Shown here: positions 26,559-35,766 of the stretch, one piece after another | Position numbering within the stretch: the stretch's first letter is position 1 | Layout of the letters: each line of letters starts with the position of its first letter | Origin: JAUVRX01 sp049664225 | GTDB lineage: Bacteria; Acidobacteriota; Thermoanaerobaculia; Multivoradales; JAHEKO01 | Length of the DNA: 64,000 bases | Direction of reading: 5' to 3' | Assembly: GCA_049664225.1 (NCBI GenBank) | Contig: JBATEX010000190.1 | Coordinates: 1 to 64,000 of the forward strand | Notes under the pieces: generated by a model | What the model was told of the DNA's origin: nothing | The model's input: the letters and a program-made list of their open reading frames with translations, nothing else | Database searches by the model: none | Position numbers and translations under genes: made by a program

Positions 26559-27245
26559 CTAGCCAGCTCCCTGCTGCTGTAGCCATCCTGCCAATCTCTC
26601 GACGTCCTCGGGCCTTAGGTCCCCAGGATCGGCCCGCCTGCGTTTCAACCAGTCCTCCATCACTTCCAGCAGTATCGCGGCCCGGTCCGGATTGGAATCG
26701 ACGTAGCTCGTGTATGCGCTCGTGGCATTGCCCAACATGTTCAACTCCATCAGCGTCTCCGCCCAGCCCTCGAAATTCTCGAGGTCATCCGGGAACCGCC
26801 GAACAGCTGCCGCGTAAACCTCGAGCGATTGGTCCAGTCTCCCCCAATCCCTCAAGGTCTCACCGAGACCTGCATAGGCCTCCGACATCTTCGGGGCGAA
26901 GCCGATCGCCTCGGTAAACGACTTGGCCGCGCTCCCGTAAGTGGCCTCCATCTTCTCTTCGAGCTTGGCCCGCTTCTCCGGATCGTCGGTCTCGGCAATC
27001 CGTTTCCGGAGCTTTCTCGCCTGGCTCAGATTCCGACTGCCTTCCGCGTACTCGGTCCTTGCAGTTTGTGCAACGTTGCCGAGATCCGAACGTTCGAAAC
27101 CTGTATCCCACTCGTTCTCCAACTCGGGTATCAGTTCCTGTTCTTCGGTCTGCGCAAGCGCAGAGTCGGTTGAGATCAATGTCAGAGGGACGGGTCCAAG
27201 CAGAAAGGCCAGCACAACGATCCAACAACGGCGTGAGAGTTTCAT
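26559..27245 (-). CDS. Exported TPR protein of unknown role
   Basis: Signal peptide (about residues 1-32, ending DSALAQ) followed by an acidic linker, a charged coiled-coil segment ('ARKLRKRIAETDDPEKRAKLEEKMEA') and two or three tetratricopeptide repeats ('SEAYAGLGETLRDWGRLDQSLEVYAAAVRRFPDD', cited in part). TPRs bind other proteins, so a periplasmic scaffold role is likely, but no partner is evident. AAGGAGG lies six bases before ATG 27245. It is divergent from the secreted-protein gene at 27516; an inverted repeat at 27313 lies between them. Confidence 0.78.
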   Translation of the reverse strand: MKLSRRCWIVVLAFLLGPVPLTLISTDSALAQTEEQELIPELENEWDTGFERSDLGNVAQTARTEYAEGSRNLSQARKLRKRIAETDDPEKRAKLEEKMEATYGSAAKSFTEAIGFAPKMSEAYAGLGETLRDWGRLDQSLEVYAAAVRRFPDDLENFEGWAETLMELNMLGNATSAYTSYVDSNPDRAAILLEVMEDWLKRRRADPGDLRPEDVERLAGWLQQQGAG

Positions 27246-27312
27246 TCGGAGCCTCCTTTCGCCGGCTCGATTCTATCTCGGAACTGGCCTCCTCGAGCCA
27301 CCTTCGCAAATC

Positions 27313-27328
27313 GTGATCACCCGATCAC
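27313..27328. repeat. Perfect inverted repeat in a divergent intergenic region
   Basis: GTGATC-ACCC-GATCAC, 68 bases upstream of the TPR gene. It resembles an operator for a dimeric regulator. The spacing (GTGA-N8-TCAC) is two bases too wide for a CRP/FNR site. Confidence 0.35.
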
Positions 27329-27515
27329 AAGTCGTTTCGGTGTAGTCTCGCCGAGCAGAATCACCTCGAGGCAGCCAACTCGCCAGGTAACGGGTCCAAC
27401 GAGGTCCAGTAGGAGAGCACCCGAGACTCAGAGAGGTGTGACGAATGTCGCGGCGCGGGCTCTCCCTCCTGGCTAGACTCGTGAGTCAGACTCCGGAATA
27501 AGGAGAAGCTGGCTC

Positions 27516-28172
27516 ATGAGACAGCGACGAGGCATCCGACCCAGCGTCGGTCTACTATTCCTGCTTGCCATCCTGGCCTGCCTTTGGACTGGCTCGGCTC
27601 GACTCGACGCCGCAGTACTCAAGAACGACTCCGTCGTAGATTTCAGCCAGGTAGCCATACAGGCAGGATTCGTAGCCAACGAAAGGGCTGCGGCCTGGCT
27701 CACGTCGACCTGCAACGGTACTCTGACCGCAGTCCAGGTCCTGTGGATGTCGACGACCGGGGGATCCGGCCAAACCCTCGGGGACTCGATCACGATTTCG
27801 GAGGCTGGGACCTTCCCCAATCCAGGGTCACAAATTGCCCAGCTCGTTGGCCCCGCGCTCAATGACGGTTTCTTCAACGAGTTTCCGGTCGTTCCCGAAA
27901 TTCCAATCACGATTGGGGAAACGGTGGTCGTGGATTTCCGATTCTTCGAGGCGCCGCCATCGTCGGGTCCGAGTGTCGTCACCGACCAAGACGGATGTCA
28001 GGCTTCGAAGAACGGCATCTTCGCCATTCCGCCGAGTCTCTGGCTCGACTCCTGTATCCTCGGCGTCGGTGGCGACTTCGCCATCCGAGCCGTGGTCCAG
28101 TGTACGGGTGTGATCTTCGAAGATGGATTCGAGTCGGGGGACAGCGCCGCCTGGTCGAGTCAGATACCCTAG
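27516..28172 (+). CDS. Exported protein with C-terminal DGFESGD motif
   Basis: Signal peptide (LLFLLAILACLWTGSARLDA), then a domain of about 170 residues rich in beta strands that I do not recognise, with four Cys in the second half (for disulfides, if periplasmic). It ends 'VIFEDGFESGDSAAWSSQIP', the tail shared with four other proteins in this window. There is no hydrophobic segment or basic end after the motif, so it is not a PEP-CTERM or LPXTG type of tag. AGGAG stands about 10 bases before the ATG. No TGGACA-N17-TAGCGT promoter was found upstream. Function is unknown; surface or extracellular localisation is inferred. Confidence 0.75.
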   Translation: MRQRRGIRPSVGLLFLLAILACLWTGSARLDAAVLKNDSVVDFSQVAIQAGFVANERAAAWLTSTCNGTLTAVQVLWMSTTGGSGQTLGDSITISEAGTFPNPGSQIAQLVGPALNDGFFNEFPVVPEIPITIGETVVVDFRFFEAPPSSGPSVVTDQDGCQASKNGIFAIPPSLWLDSCILGVGGDFAIRAVVQCTGVIFEDGFESGDSAAWSSQIP

Positions 28173-28265
28173 GAGATCTCAGGGCTCCCTTCCCTACTCC
28201 ACGTTCCTCCAGACCGGTAGAATAAAGGGAGTGCCGTGCGGGACCCAATCAGCTCCGGAGGAGAT

Positions 28266-28691
28266 TTGTCGATCAGTCCTAAACGTCTCGTTCCTTTCGT
28301 GATGCTCCTCCTCGTCTTTCCGGCTTGCGGCAAAGGCGTCGCGACAGGTGGGGGTGGCCCGACCGAGCCACCAGTGGAGGAGACTTCCGCGAACATCGTC
28401 GAGAACGCCGGCGTGCGGATCGGTCTGTGCACCGATCTTGGGCTCGAGTGCTCGTACTCCCAGGACTACCGTAACGTTGGTACAGGGTGTGCCAACAACG
28501 TGCGAGGCAAAATTCGAGCGTTTCAGAATGACACCCTCCTAGAAACCGTCGAATGGTCGCTCGCAACTTCGATTGTGATCCAACCAGGAGAGATCTTCCC
28601 GGTCGAAGACTGCTGTATCACCTCCGGGACGGCCCAGGCGGCGAATCGCTATACCGGCGAGGCCTTCTGGAACAACGTCTCGTGCAGCTAG
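28266..28691 (+). CDS. Small lipoprotein, possibly FxLYD-like
   Basis: From TTG 28266 the protein starts SISPKRLVPFVMLLLVFPAC, a good lipoprotein signal with Cys as the lipid-bearing residue, and GGAGGA stands right upstream. GTG at 28236 would add ten residues and spoil the signal. The mature part is Gly/Pro-rich at first ('GGGGPTEPP') and then forms a small beta domain with several Cys ('DYRNVGTGCANNVRGKIRAF', 'IQPGEIFPVEDCC'), which loosely recalls FxLYD domains. It follows the secreted-protein gene by about 90 bases and converges with the CPBP protease, only 4 bases away. Confidence 0.6.
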   Translation: MSISPKRLVPFVMLLLVFPACGKGVATGGGGPTEPPVEETSANIVENAGVRIGLCTDLGLECSYSQDYRNVGTGCANNVRGKIRAFQNDTLLETVEWSLATSIVIQPGEIFPVEDCCITSGTAQAANRYTGEAFWNNVSCS

Positions 28692-28695
28692 CGAT

Positions 28696-29493
28696 CTAGT
28701 AGTCGATACCCAGGAAGGAGATGATCGCGGGGAGCACATCCACTCCCCAGTGCGCCGCGATCAGCGGCGGCAGGCTCCTGTAGCGATCCCAGAGCAGGGC
28801 AAAAACCAGACCGACGATGAAGACCGGCACCCCCGTGCCCAGTAGAACGGAAGACAGATCTCCGGCCGAGCCTTCGACTCCCTGTGCCAAGAAGTAGCGC
28901 GTCGGAATGTGCCAGGCAGTGAAGAGCAGCACTGAAATCAAGATAGCCGCTGCCCTGCCACCGACCCTTTCGAGCCGTGTCTGGAGAACCCCTCTGTAGA
29001 CAAACTCCTCCGGAAATCCGGCGATCAGGAATGGAAGAATGACTCCGGCGGCCAGGCGAACCGCTCGCTCACCTGCAGAGAATTTGGCCGTGCCCTCGAT
29101 CACCAGATCCAACCTACCCTGCAGCAGGTTCAAGCTGAGGCCGGCAAGGAAAGCGAGAACGAGGACAGCCACATTCCTCGGTGCCCACTTCCAACCAGGA
29201 GCCAGGTCACGCAGGGTGTAGCCCTGGCAGAAGTACCAGATCAGCGGGATCGTCAAAAGGAACAGGAGCTTGAAGACGATCGCGTACCAGAAGTCGTAAA
29301 TAAAGCTGGCTGACCCCAGAAGAGGTAGCGGCTTCCACAGAATCAGATGGCCTGTCAGAACGGCGGCCAGGACGAAGAGGACCGCATACACCGAAGCGGT
29401 CGCGGCCTCTCCAAAAGGGTTCTTGATGCGCAGCTCGCCGACCGGCACACGCTGCCACACAATCCAGTTTCTCAGTCGTCGGAGCACCTTCAT
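28696..29493 (-). CDS. CPBP-family intramembrane metalloprotease
   Basis: Membrane protein with about seven hydrophobic helices. The CPBP (CAAX protease/bacteriocin-processing, Abi) motifs are in place: PEEFVYRG (EExxxR type, motif 1), the His in FTAWHIP (motif 2) and AAHWGVD (motif 3), which together bind the active-site zinc. AGGTGA stands 7 bases before ATG 29493. Family members process prenylated proteins or peptides, or act in immunity to bacteriocins. The client here is unknown; its place next to secreted-protein genes makes exported-protein processing conceivable but unproven. Confidence 0.87.
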   Translation of the reverse strand: MKVLRRLRNWIVWQRVPVGELRIKNPFGEAATASVYAVLFVLAAVLTGHLILWKPLPLLGSASFIYDFWYAIVFKLLFLLTIPLIWYFCQGYTLRDLAPGWKWAPRNVAVLVLAFLAGLSLNLLQGRLDLVIEGTAKFSAGERAVRLAAGVILPFLIAGFPEEFVYRGVLQTRLERVGGRAAAILISVLLFTAWHIPTRYFLAQGVEGSAGDLSSVLLGTGVPVFIVGLVFALLWDRYRSLPPLIAAHWGVDVLPAIISFLGIDY

Positions 29494-29589
29494 CGCAAGT
29501 CACCTGCGAGCCTGAGCCGCAAGGCTACTACGAGCCTGCACGTGACAGCACCTGTCGAGTAGGTAAGGTCGATCCTTGATCGAAGGAGC

Positions 29590-30996
29590 CTACTTCGGTT
29601 CGAATGCGCCAATGCTGGGCGGGCTGGTGTAGCAAGCGCCCTCGATGTCACCCCAAGTCCAGGACGTGGATCTTCCAGTTCCGGAGGCGGGACTGGACTG
29701 GGTAATGCTGAGATCCGGACCAAGCTCAGGATCCAGTCCGTAGATCCCGCCACTCTCGGCCACCGGCAGGCTCGGCTCCGATTGCGCCGGATTGTCCCAG
29801 GCGTACCAGAGATTGTTGGCAAACGTAAAGGTGCCAGGCTCTGTATTTGTTCCTATGTTGACGTAGGTGGACAGGTCTCCCCGCTCGAAGTAGACGAGGT
29901 TATTGGTGAAGACACCCTCGCGACACGCCTCGAATTCGTACGAGCCGCTGCTGGTCGTCTCCTGGAGAATTCGAAGAATCCAGTTGTGCGGGTCGACGAT
30001 CGTATTGTTGACTACGACGCATCCGACGCACCCGACGTAGGCCGCGGCGGCGTCTGAACCTTCGATCACGTTCGATACCAGTCGAATATTGCGGGCTTCG
30101 GCGTTCGGCGAGGTCGTCGATAGCGGCGGACGAAAGTAGTCGAAGCCCGTGCTGCCGCCCAAGTTGAGGCTGCGGGCGCCCGACTCGTAGAACCGGTTCC
30201 ATCGGATCTCGATGTCCTGACTGCCGCCCTTCGATTGCACTGCGTTGCCAGACAGATCGTGAAACCGATTCCGGGCAATCAACCCATGATGGCATCCAAC
30301 GTGATCGATTCCGCTACCGGAGAATCCTCCACCGCAGTTCGCAAACTCCGAAAACAGTACCCAATAGTCATCGAGGCCCGAGAGCTTGAGACAGTCCTGG
30401 TTGCCTCCTCCACCGATATCGCGGATCGACAAGCCGCGAAATGTCACGTGATGAGTAGCCAATGGGTCGTCATAGTCGCCACCGTCATCACAGTTGATTC
30501 CGTTGGCGCTGGCACCTTCGACCTCGAGATCGTGGATCACGACGAACTCGGCATGGGTGAGATGCATCCCCTCTGTGCCGCCGACAAGCTTGGGCCGCGC
30601 CTCTCCCGGTGCTCCCCCGATCCAGATCGGTGATTCAGCCGTGCCCGCGACATCTGACAAATAGACTCCGCCTCCATAGGTTCCAGCGTGAACTCGAACG
30701 GCACTCCCCGGAATGGCGTCTTGGACGGCCCTCTCGATTGTCGCGAAGGGACTTCCCTGGGAACCGTCGCCTATCGAGTCGTCACCCCAGGTAGCGACGT
30801 GAATCTCTTCTGTCGGGGTCAACCCTCGGTCGAATGACTCGACGCGGTCGCACCTGAGTGGTTCCGCCCTCGACCAGTCGGCTGTGTCGCCCCACTCGAA
30901 GTCGGTGTTGAAGACGATTTCTTGGCCCGCCAGAGGAGCAGCGACGAGAAGTAGCAGACCGGCTCCAATCCAGACACCCTCGGATCTGTCCCACAT
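29590..30996 (-). CDS. Exported right-handed beta-helix protein with N-terminal DGFESGD-like motif
   Basis: From ATG 30996 (GGAGG 9 bases upstream) there is a signal peptide (VWIGAGLLLLVAAPLAGQ) directly followed by 'IVFNTDFEWGDTADWS', a variant of the motif found at the C-termini of neighbours. The rest is a parallel beta-helix of the pectate-lyase-like kind: 'DGSQGSPFATIERAVQDAIPG', 'VRVHAGTYGG', then coils with 'NNTIVDPHNWILRI' and 'FTNNLVYF'. Such proteins often bind or cleave polysaccharides, but no catalytic residues can be assigned. The longer frame up to 31197 runs into the divergent promoter region and is rejected. It is divergent from another beta-helix protein at 31134. Confidence 0.78.
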   Translation of the reverse strand: MWDRSEGVWIGAGLLLLVAAPLAGQEIVFNTDFEWGDTADWSRAEPLRCDRVESFDRGLTPTEEIHVATWGDDSIGDGSQGSPFATIERAVQDAIPGSAVRVHAGTYGGGVYLSDVAGTAESPIWIGGAPGEARPKLVGGTEGMHLTHAEFVVIHDLEVEGASANGINCDDGGDYDDPLATHHVTFRGLSIRDIGGGGNQDCLKLSGLDDYWVLFSEFANCGGGFSGSGIDHVGCHHGLIARNRFHDLSGNAVQSKGGSQDIEIRWNRFYESGARSLNLGGSTGFDYFRPPLSTTSPNAEARNIRLVSNVIEGSDAAAAYVGCVGCVVVNNTIVDPHNWILRILQETTSSGSYEFEACREGVFTNNLVYFERGDLSTYVNIGTNTEPGTFTFANNLWYAWDNPAQSEPSLPVAESGGIYGLDPELGPDLSITQSSPASGTGRSTSWTWGDIEGACYTSPPSIGAFEPK

Positions 30997-31060
30997 CGTT
31001 TTGGGCCTCCGAACCCAGGCTAGCAGCGGCGACCCTCGGTGACAGTGGAATCTGTCAATG

Positions 31061-31089
31061 TGGACATCTCCTCCGCAAGGGAGTAGCGT
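31061..31089 (+). promoter_or_regulatory. Repeated promoter-like element, copy A
   Basis: TGGACA (31061-31066), 17-base spacer with CTCCGCA, then TAGCGT (31084-31089), 44 bases before the beta-helix gene at 31134. It is one of four nearly identical copies (others at 36249, 42543 and 43663). The spacing fits a sigma-70-type -35/-10 pair with an odd, conserved -10. Confidence 0.6.
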
Positions 31090-31133
31090 CTTGGAGACAT
31101 CGAGATCGCTTCTTTTCGATACGGAGGTGACCC

Positions 31134-32549
31134 ATGAAGCAAGGTGTTCGTCGTGCCGTACTCTCAGCGGTATCAGCCCTCGCTCTGCTGGTGACAATGG
31201 GAAATGCGGAAGCCCAGGTGACGATTCTCGAAGTTGGCCCGTCCGCCACGTACAACAACATCCAGGACGCCATCAATGCCGCGGTGGTCGGCGACGACAC
31301 CGAGATTCGCGTCCAGAGCGGTACCTATACAGAGAATCTCTTGGTGTCGTCTGCCTTCAACGCGGGAAGTCTCACACTCCTCGGAGGTTGGGATTCCACC
31401 TTTACCCAGCGCGATAGCAACCCGAACAATACGATCATCGATGGGAATGCCAGCGGCCAAGTGCTCGGGTTGGCGGTGACCGGCGGGTCGTTCCTGATCG
31501 ACGGATTCACGATCACGAACGGATTCTTCGCGCCCGGGGGAGGTGTTTACGTTGTTGGGAGCGGCGACGGGAAAGTCACTCTGCGTAACCTCCGGATCGT
31601 GGGCAACTCGGCCACTGCGCCCGGTTTCGCTTATGGCGGTGGATTGAAGGCAGATCTCATCGGCAATCAGGTGCTCGAGGTCATCGACTGCGCCTTCAAG
31701 GACAATGAGGCTGTCAGTACCGGCGGAAGCAGCGCAGTTGGCGGCGGCATGAACATTTCTTGTTTGGGAAACGCTCGTTTTCTGATCCAGGATTGCGAGA
31801 TCGAGCACAACTCGATTGACAGCAATGGCGGGTCACGATGGGGGGGCGGTTTCTTTCTATTTGCCGGGGAAAATGTGCAAGGGGAAATCCTCGACAGCTA
31901 CCCGTCCGACAATGAAGCACTAGGGAGCGGAGCCGACCTGAGAGGCGCCGGCGCCTATCTGGTCGCCCAGGGCTCGGCCTCGGTGAACCTGGAGCGCACT
32001 GGCTGGGCCCTCAACCACGTGACCTCGGGCGGAACTGCGCCCCAATTGCAGATCTCTGCCAACGACACCGCGACGGTTCGAATCAGCGACTCCGGACTCG
32101 CCCAAGGGGACGAGGACGGCGTCTACGCTCAATGTAGCGGCTCGAGCACCCTTCAACTCGTCAACCTGACGGTGGCGGACAACTCAGGAATCGGACTCGA
32201 TCTGAGGCAGAGCACGAGCTCCACAGTTAGCCTCTACAACACGATCTCCTTCGGCAACGGAACGGATCTGTCGACTTCCGGCACCATCGACAGCGGCTCC
32301 AACCTGGTTGGAGTCGATCCCCTGTTCGTCGATCCCACGCGGCTCGACTACCACCTGCTTATCGGATCGCCGGCCGAGAATGTTGGTGACAACTCGCCGA
32401 CCGGTGACTTGGGTCTGTTCGACTTCGACGGACGACCGCGAATCCAGGACGGCATCGTCGACATCGGCTTCATGGAGGGGATCGCCGAGGTATTCAGCGA
32501 CGGCTTCGAGTCCGGCGACACCACCACGTGGTCCCGCACTGTGCCGTAG
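31134..32549 (+). CDS. Exported right-handed beta-helix protein with C-terminal DGFESGD motif
   Basis: A signal peptide (about residues 1-27, ending GNAEAQ) leads into a parallel beta-helix. The first turn 'SATYNNIQDAINAAVVGDDTEIRVQSGTYTEN' (cited in part) is typical of pectin-lyase-like folds, then come Gly-rich coils ('GFAYGGGLKADLIGN', 'VSTGGSSAVGGGMN') and an ending 'LFVDPTRLDYHLLIGSPAENVGDN', common in surface beta-helices. The last 20 residues carry 'FSDGFESGDTTTWSRTVP'. GGAGG is well placed before the ATG. The gene follows promoter copy A. No active site is visible; a surface or adhesion role is a guess. Confidence 0.8.
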   Translation: MKQGVRRAVLSAVSALALLVTMGNAEAQVTILEVGPSATYNNIQDAINAAVVGDDTEIRVQSGTYTENLLVSSAFNAGSLTLLGGWDSTFTQRDSNPNNTIIDGNASGQVLGLAVTGGSFLIDGFTITNGFFAPGGGVYVVGSGDGKVTLRNLRIVGNSATAPGFAYGGGLKADLIGNQVLEVIDCAFKDNEAVSTGGSSAVGGGMNISCLGNARFLIQDCEIEHNSIDSNGGSRWGGGFFLFAGENVQGEILDSYPSDNEALGSGADLRGAGAYLVAQGSASVNLERTGWALNHVTSGGTAPQLQISANDTATVRISDSGLAQGDEDGVYAQCSGSSTLQLVNLTVADNSGIGLDLRQSTSSTVSLYNTISFGNGTDLSTSGTIDSGSNLVGVDPLFVDPTRLDYHLLIGSPAENVGDNSPTGDLGLFDFDGRPRIQDGIVDIGFMEGIAEVFSDGFESGDTTTWSRTVP

Positions 32550-32722
32550 ACTAGTCTCGGCCCGAAACCGAAGGACCGCCGAGTTGCCGAGGCATCGCAG
32601 GGTAGAGCAAAGGGGCGTGGGATCAATGCGGCTCCCAGTGCCAACCGCGGATTGGGTGTTCCCAGGCTCGCCGGCCCAGGTTCATTGATGAGGCGAACAC
32701 CGTCGAGGAGGAAGGGACTACG

Positions 32723-33568
32723 ATGATCTGTAGAACAGCTTTCAAGAAGGTCTCTGCGATTTCGCTGTTTCTGATGACCACACTGCTGGTCGGTAAAGGA
32801 ACGGCGGAGGGGCAAACCACCCTGTACGCGGTGGACCAATCCGCGAATGAGCTCTGGTCGATATCTACCTCACCTCCGCCGACAAGTACGCTCATCGGAG
32901 GCGCGAATTCGACCGTAATTCTCGCCGAGATCGAGGAAGGCGGTGGCGTGATCTATGGTGCGGACACAGATGTCAACAACCTGCTCCACCAGATCGATCG
33001 CACTACAGGTGTGATCTTCGACACCCTGGTGCTGTCCTTTCCACCCGAAGGCGATGTGCTGACCTCTTTGGAGTTCGTCCAGGGCACGTTGTATGCGGGC
33101 CTGACGACCGAGGGTGGCGGGGAGACCTATCTTTCAACGGTCAACCTGGGCACTGGCCTGGTGACCGTGGTGGGACAGACCAACGTGGGATTTCCGCTGG
33201 GCGGCCTGACCTACGACCCGTCCAGATCCACGATGTTTGCCATCTCGGCAGGTGGCTCGCCGGCGGAGTTGTTCACGATCGACCTGAGCTCTGGGGCAGC
33301 CACCTCCGTGGGCCTGGTCAAGCTCGATGATGAGTCGTTTGGCGCTACGGCACTCGAGTTCGGGGTAGATGGGGTGCTCTACGCACTGGCCAACTTCAAC
33401 GAGCCCCTCTTCGGTCACCTGCTGACGGTCGATCCGGACACCGCCGTTGCTACCGATCTCGGGTCGACCAACATTCCAGGTCCCGTAGCCCTGACAGAGG
33501 GTTCCCTCATCTTCGCTGATGGTTTCGAGTCCGGCGACACCGCGGCGTGGTCGAGCTCTGTTCCCTGA
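32723..33568 (+). CDS. Exported beta-propeller-like protein with C-terminal DGFESGD motif
   Basis: Signal peptide (AISLFLMTTLLVGKGTAEGQ) followed by repeating beta units of about 45-50 residues, each with an 'LY[AG]' strand and a 'DxxTG' turn ('TLYAVDQSANELWSI', 'HQIDRTTGVIFDTL', 'STVNLGTGLVTVVG', 'FTIDLSSGAATSVG', 'LTVDPDTAVATDLG'). This is the pattern of DUF4394/PQQ-like propellers. The end is 'LIFADGFESGDTAAWSSSVP'. GAGGAGG lies upstream of ATG 32723. It follows the beta-helix gene on the same strand after about 170 bases with no gene, and converges with another beta-helix gene at 33616. Confidence 0.76.
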   Translation: MICRTAFKKVSAISLFLMTTLLVGKGTAEGQTTLYAVDQSANELWSISTSPPPTSTLIGGANSTVILAEIEEGGGVIYGADTDVNNLLHQIDRTTGVIFDTLVLSFPPEGDVLTSLEFVQGTLYAGLTTEGGGETYLSTVNLGTGLVTVVGQTNVGFPLGGLTYDPSRSTMFAISAGGSPAELFTIDLSSGAATSVGLVKLDDESFGATALEFGVDGVLYALANFNEPLFGHLLTVDPDTAVATDLGSTNIPGPVALTEGSLIFADGFESGDTAAWSSSVP

Positions 33569-33615
33569 GGACTCTGCGAGTTCGAGTCCGAGAGCCGTGC
33601 GCCGCCCTTGCTGCT

Positions 33616-34698
33616 CTATCTGATGATCGAGGTTCTGACATCGATGGGTGTGTCGGAGTGGCCCGATATCTGGGGGTACGTGGGATACCACGAGCCGCCG
33701 ATGTTGTTGGTGATGACCGAACGGTCGATGACGATATCCCCTGTGTGGTTGTTGGTGACGAAGAAGATGGCGCTTCCGTAGGCGTTGACCTCGTTGTGCT
33801 CGATGCGCGAACCGCACACGGAAAGAGTCATGGTGTTGCCGTCGTTGTAGATGGCACCGCCACTGCCGCCACCCGGTGTGCCCGTCGCTGGCGGGTTGCC
33901 GCCTTCGCCGATGGCGTTGTTGTGTGAAAAGACGCTGTTGATGATCGTCCAGGAGACGCCGATGCTGCTGATCCCCCCCCCATTCGAGCAGGTGTTGTCG
34001 AGCCCTGGAGCTCCACCGAAGGTCGAGTCGACCACGTAGACCGGAAGACCGTTGTACTGACTGAACACCCGAATTCCTGCTCCACCAACGTCGGGTCCCA
34101 CGGGAGCACACACATTGTTGTGAAAGCGCGAGTTCACGACCTTGAACCGACCACCCCGAACCCAGATGGCTCCGCCTCCGTCATATACGGTCTCGCTTGT
34201 CGAGTCCGCGTTGATGAACTTCAGGTTCTGCACGGTGAGCCGCGGATGGTCCTGGTTCTGGCAATGATCGGTCGTCCACACCTGGTTCGGGTCGCAGGTG
34301 TTCATGTACAGAATGCGACGGCGGTTCTCTCCACTGAGCGTCACCAGTCCCCCGCCGTCGATGACGATCTCGGGTCCTGTGTTATTGAACACCTTGGCGG
34401 TCTCCGCGAGGGTGATCGTGACCGGATTCGGGCCACAGTCGAAGGTGATGATGCCGCCCTGGGCCACGGCATTGACGAACGCGTTGGATGTGCAGCTTGA
34501 CGGTGTTCCGGATCCGACCACGGTTGTGGGATTGGACGCATCCTCTGGACCGGCACCAGGAGGAATGGCGCACGGAGCCGTGACGTTCGACCAGGTCAAC
34601 AGCTGTCCCTCGTCGAATCCATCCTGGAAGATCGACTCACCAGCGGCCCCACCAAGATTCAACGCGGCCAAGAGCGTCAACGCGGCTACCTTCTTCAT
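33616..34698 (-). CDS. Exported beta-helix protein with N-terminal DGFESGD-like motif
   Basis: The signal peptide (KKVAALTLLAALNLGGAAG) is followed at once by 'SIFQDGFDEGQLLTWSNV', again a variant of the shared motif but at the mature N-terminus. The body is a beta-helix of the polymorphic-outer-membrane-protein style: 'GGGLVTLSGENRRRI', 'DGGGAIWVRGGRFKVVNSRFHNN', 'GGGSGGAIYNDGNTMTL', 'IDRSVITNNIGG' (each cited briefly). Ser/Asn/Gly-rich repeats with buried Cys are visible. AGGAGGT is six bases before ATG 34698. It ends at a beta-helix strand without a DGFESGD tail, as does the other N-terminal-motif protein at 29590. Confidence 0.77.
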   Translation of the reverse strand: MKKVAALTLLAALNLGGAAGESIFQDGFDEGQLLTWSNVTAPCAIPPGAGPEDASNPTTVVGSGTPSSCTSNAFVNAVAQGGIITFDCGPNPVTITLAETAKVFNNTGPEIVIDGGGLVTLSGENRRRILYMNTCDPNQVWTTDHCQNQDHPRLTVQNLKFINADSTSETVYDGGGAIWVRGGRFKVVNSRFHNNVCAPVGPDVGGAGIRVFSQYNGLPVYVVDSTFGGAPGLDNTCSNGGGISSIGVSWTIINSVFSHNNAIGEGGNPPATGTPGGGSGGAIYNDGNTMTLSVCGSRIEHNEVNAYGSAIFFVTNNHTGDIVIDRSVITNNIGGSWYPTYPQISGHSDTPIDVRTSIIR

Positions 34699-34937
34699 CG
34701 AGGCACCTCCTTGCTCAGTGAGGAAGATAACTCTTTCTGGCAGGCACAGCTATGCAATACGCTTTTGGGTAGCCGCCCTCGCCTCCAGCCCCCACTACCC
34801 CATCCTTGGGCTGCCGCACGGTCCCCTCCGGTATGCATACAATGGTGCAATGGTCGGAAAGGCCGGAGACCGGCGTAGAATATTGCCTCGTTCTACAGGC
34901 CGCCGCGCGGCTGGAGATCACCGGTACGAGACCCAGA

Positions 34938-35699
34938 ATGAGAAACAGCATCGAGAACAACTTCCGCAAGTGGAATGACGACTACGACTGGCCGAAGGAC
35001 GGCGATGAGTGGGATGGGCAGGCGCGGTTCAGCGGGCAGCCCTATGAATCATGGAAGGATTCGATCGTCGCGACTTTCCTCGCGCCCAACCTGTCACCGG
35101 AATCCGTGGTGCTCGAAATCGCCCCGGGTCATGGGCGGTGGTCAAACGAGATCGTCGACAGATGCGGGCGGTTGATCTTGGTCGATCTGAGCCCAAACTG
35201 CATCGAGTTCTGTCAGCGGCGTTTCGCCTCTCATGACAACGTCGTCTATCTCGTCAACGACGGTCAATCACTGCAAGGTGTTGCCGATGTCTCCGTGGAC
35301 TTTGTGTGGTCCTATGACGCCTTCGTCCATATGGGCACCGACGTCATAGACCGTTACTTGCGCGAGCTTCGCAGAGTCCTCAAACCTGGCGGCAAGGCGT
35401 CGATTCACCACGCGGGACGCAAGCACGGCTTCCTGTGGCTCGGCTTCCTACGCGACTTTGGGGCACTCGGCACGAACATCTATAAGGCACTTTCCATGGG
35501 CAGAATCGCCGATGACGACGGTTGGAGGTCGAACGTCTCACAACGAACGATTCGACAACTCGCGACCCACCACGGGCTGCGCGTACGAGACCAGTTGCAG
35601 ACCTGGGGAAAGAACAACGAGTTCGGGCTCGAGAGGTACGGTGACTTCGTCACCACGCTGATTCACCCACCGAGAACCCAGAACAAACTGAGTCGCTGA
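34938..35699 (+). CDS. Class I SAM-dependent methyltransferase
   Basis: Rossmann-type methyltransferase: motif I 'VLEIAPGHGRWSNEI' binds S-adenosylmethionine, followed by 'LILVDLSPNCIEFC' (motif II acid), 'VDFVWSYDAFVHM' and 'LKPGGKASIHH'. The length of 253 residues is normal. I use ATG 34938 because the protein should begin just before 'NNFRKWNDDYDWPKDG'; upstream codons to 34806 lack protein character. The ribosome-binding site is weak. The substrate is unknown; relatives methylate sugars or lipids in surface-polymer clusters. It lies alone between a beta-helix gene and a decayed region. Confidence 0.83.
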   Translation: MRNSIENNFRKWNDDYDWPKDGDEWDGQARFSGQPYESWKDSIVATFLAPNLSPESVVLEIAPGHGRWSNEIVDRCGRLILVDLSPNCIEFCQRRFASHDNVVYLVNDGQSLQGVADVSVDFVWSYDAFVHMGTDVIDRYLRELRRVLKPGGKASIHHAGRKHGFLWLGFLRDFGALGTNIYKALSMGRIADDDGWRSNVSQRTIRQLATHHGLRVRDQLQTWGKNNEFGLERYGDFVTTLIHPPRTQNKLSR

Positions 35700-35766
35700 A
35701 TCTCGATTTCCGCGCTCCGGACGCCTCCTGGCGGATATACGCGGGGTGAGGCTGAAGGGCCAAGAT

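Noticed and set aside
27313..27328. CRP/FNR binding site
   Set aside because: The arms GTGA and TCAC are separated by 8 bases instead of 6.
31134..34698. Repeated beta-helix coils as DNA repeats or a CRISPR array
   Set aside because: The repeats are at protein level only, with no identical DNA units or regular spacers.
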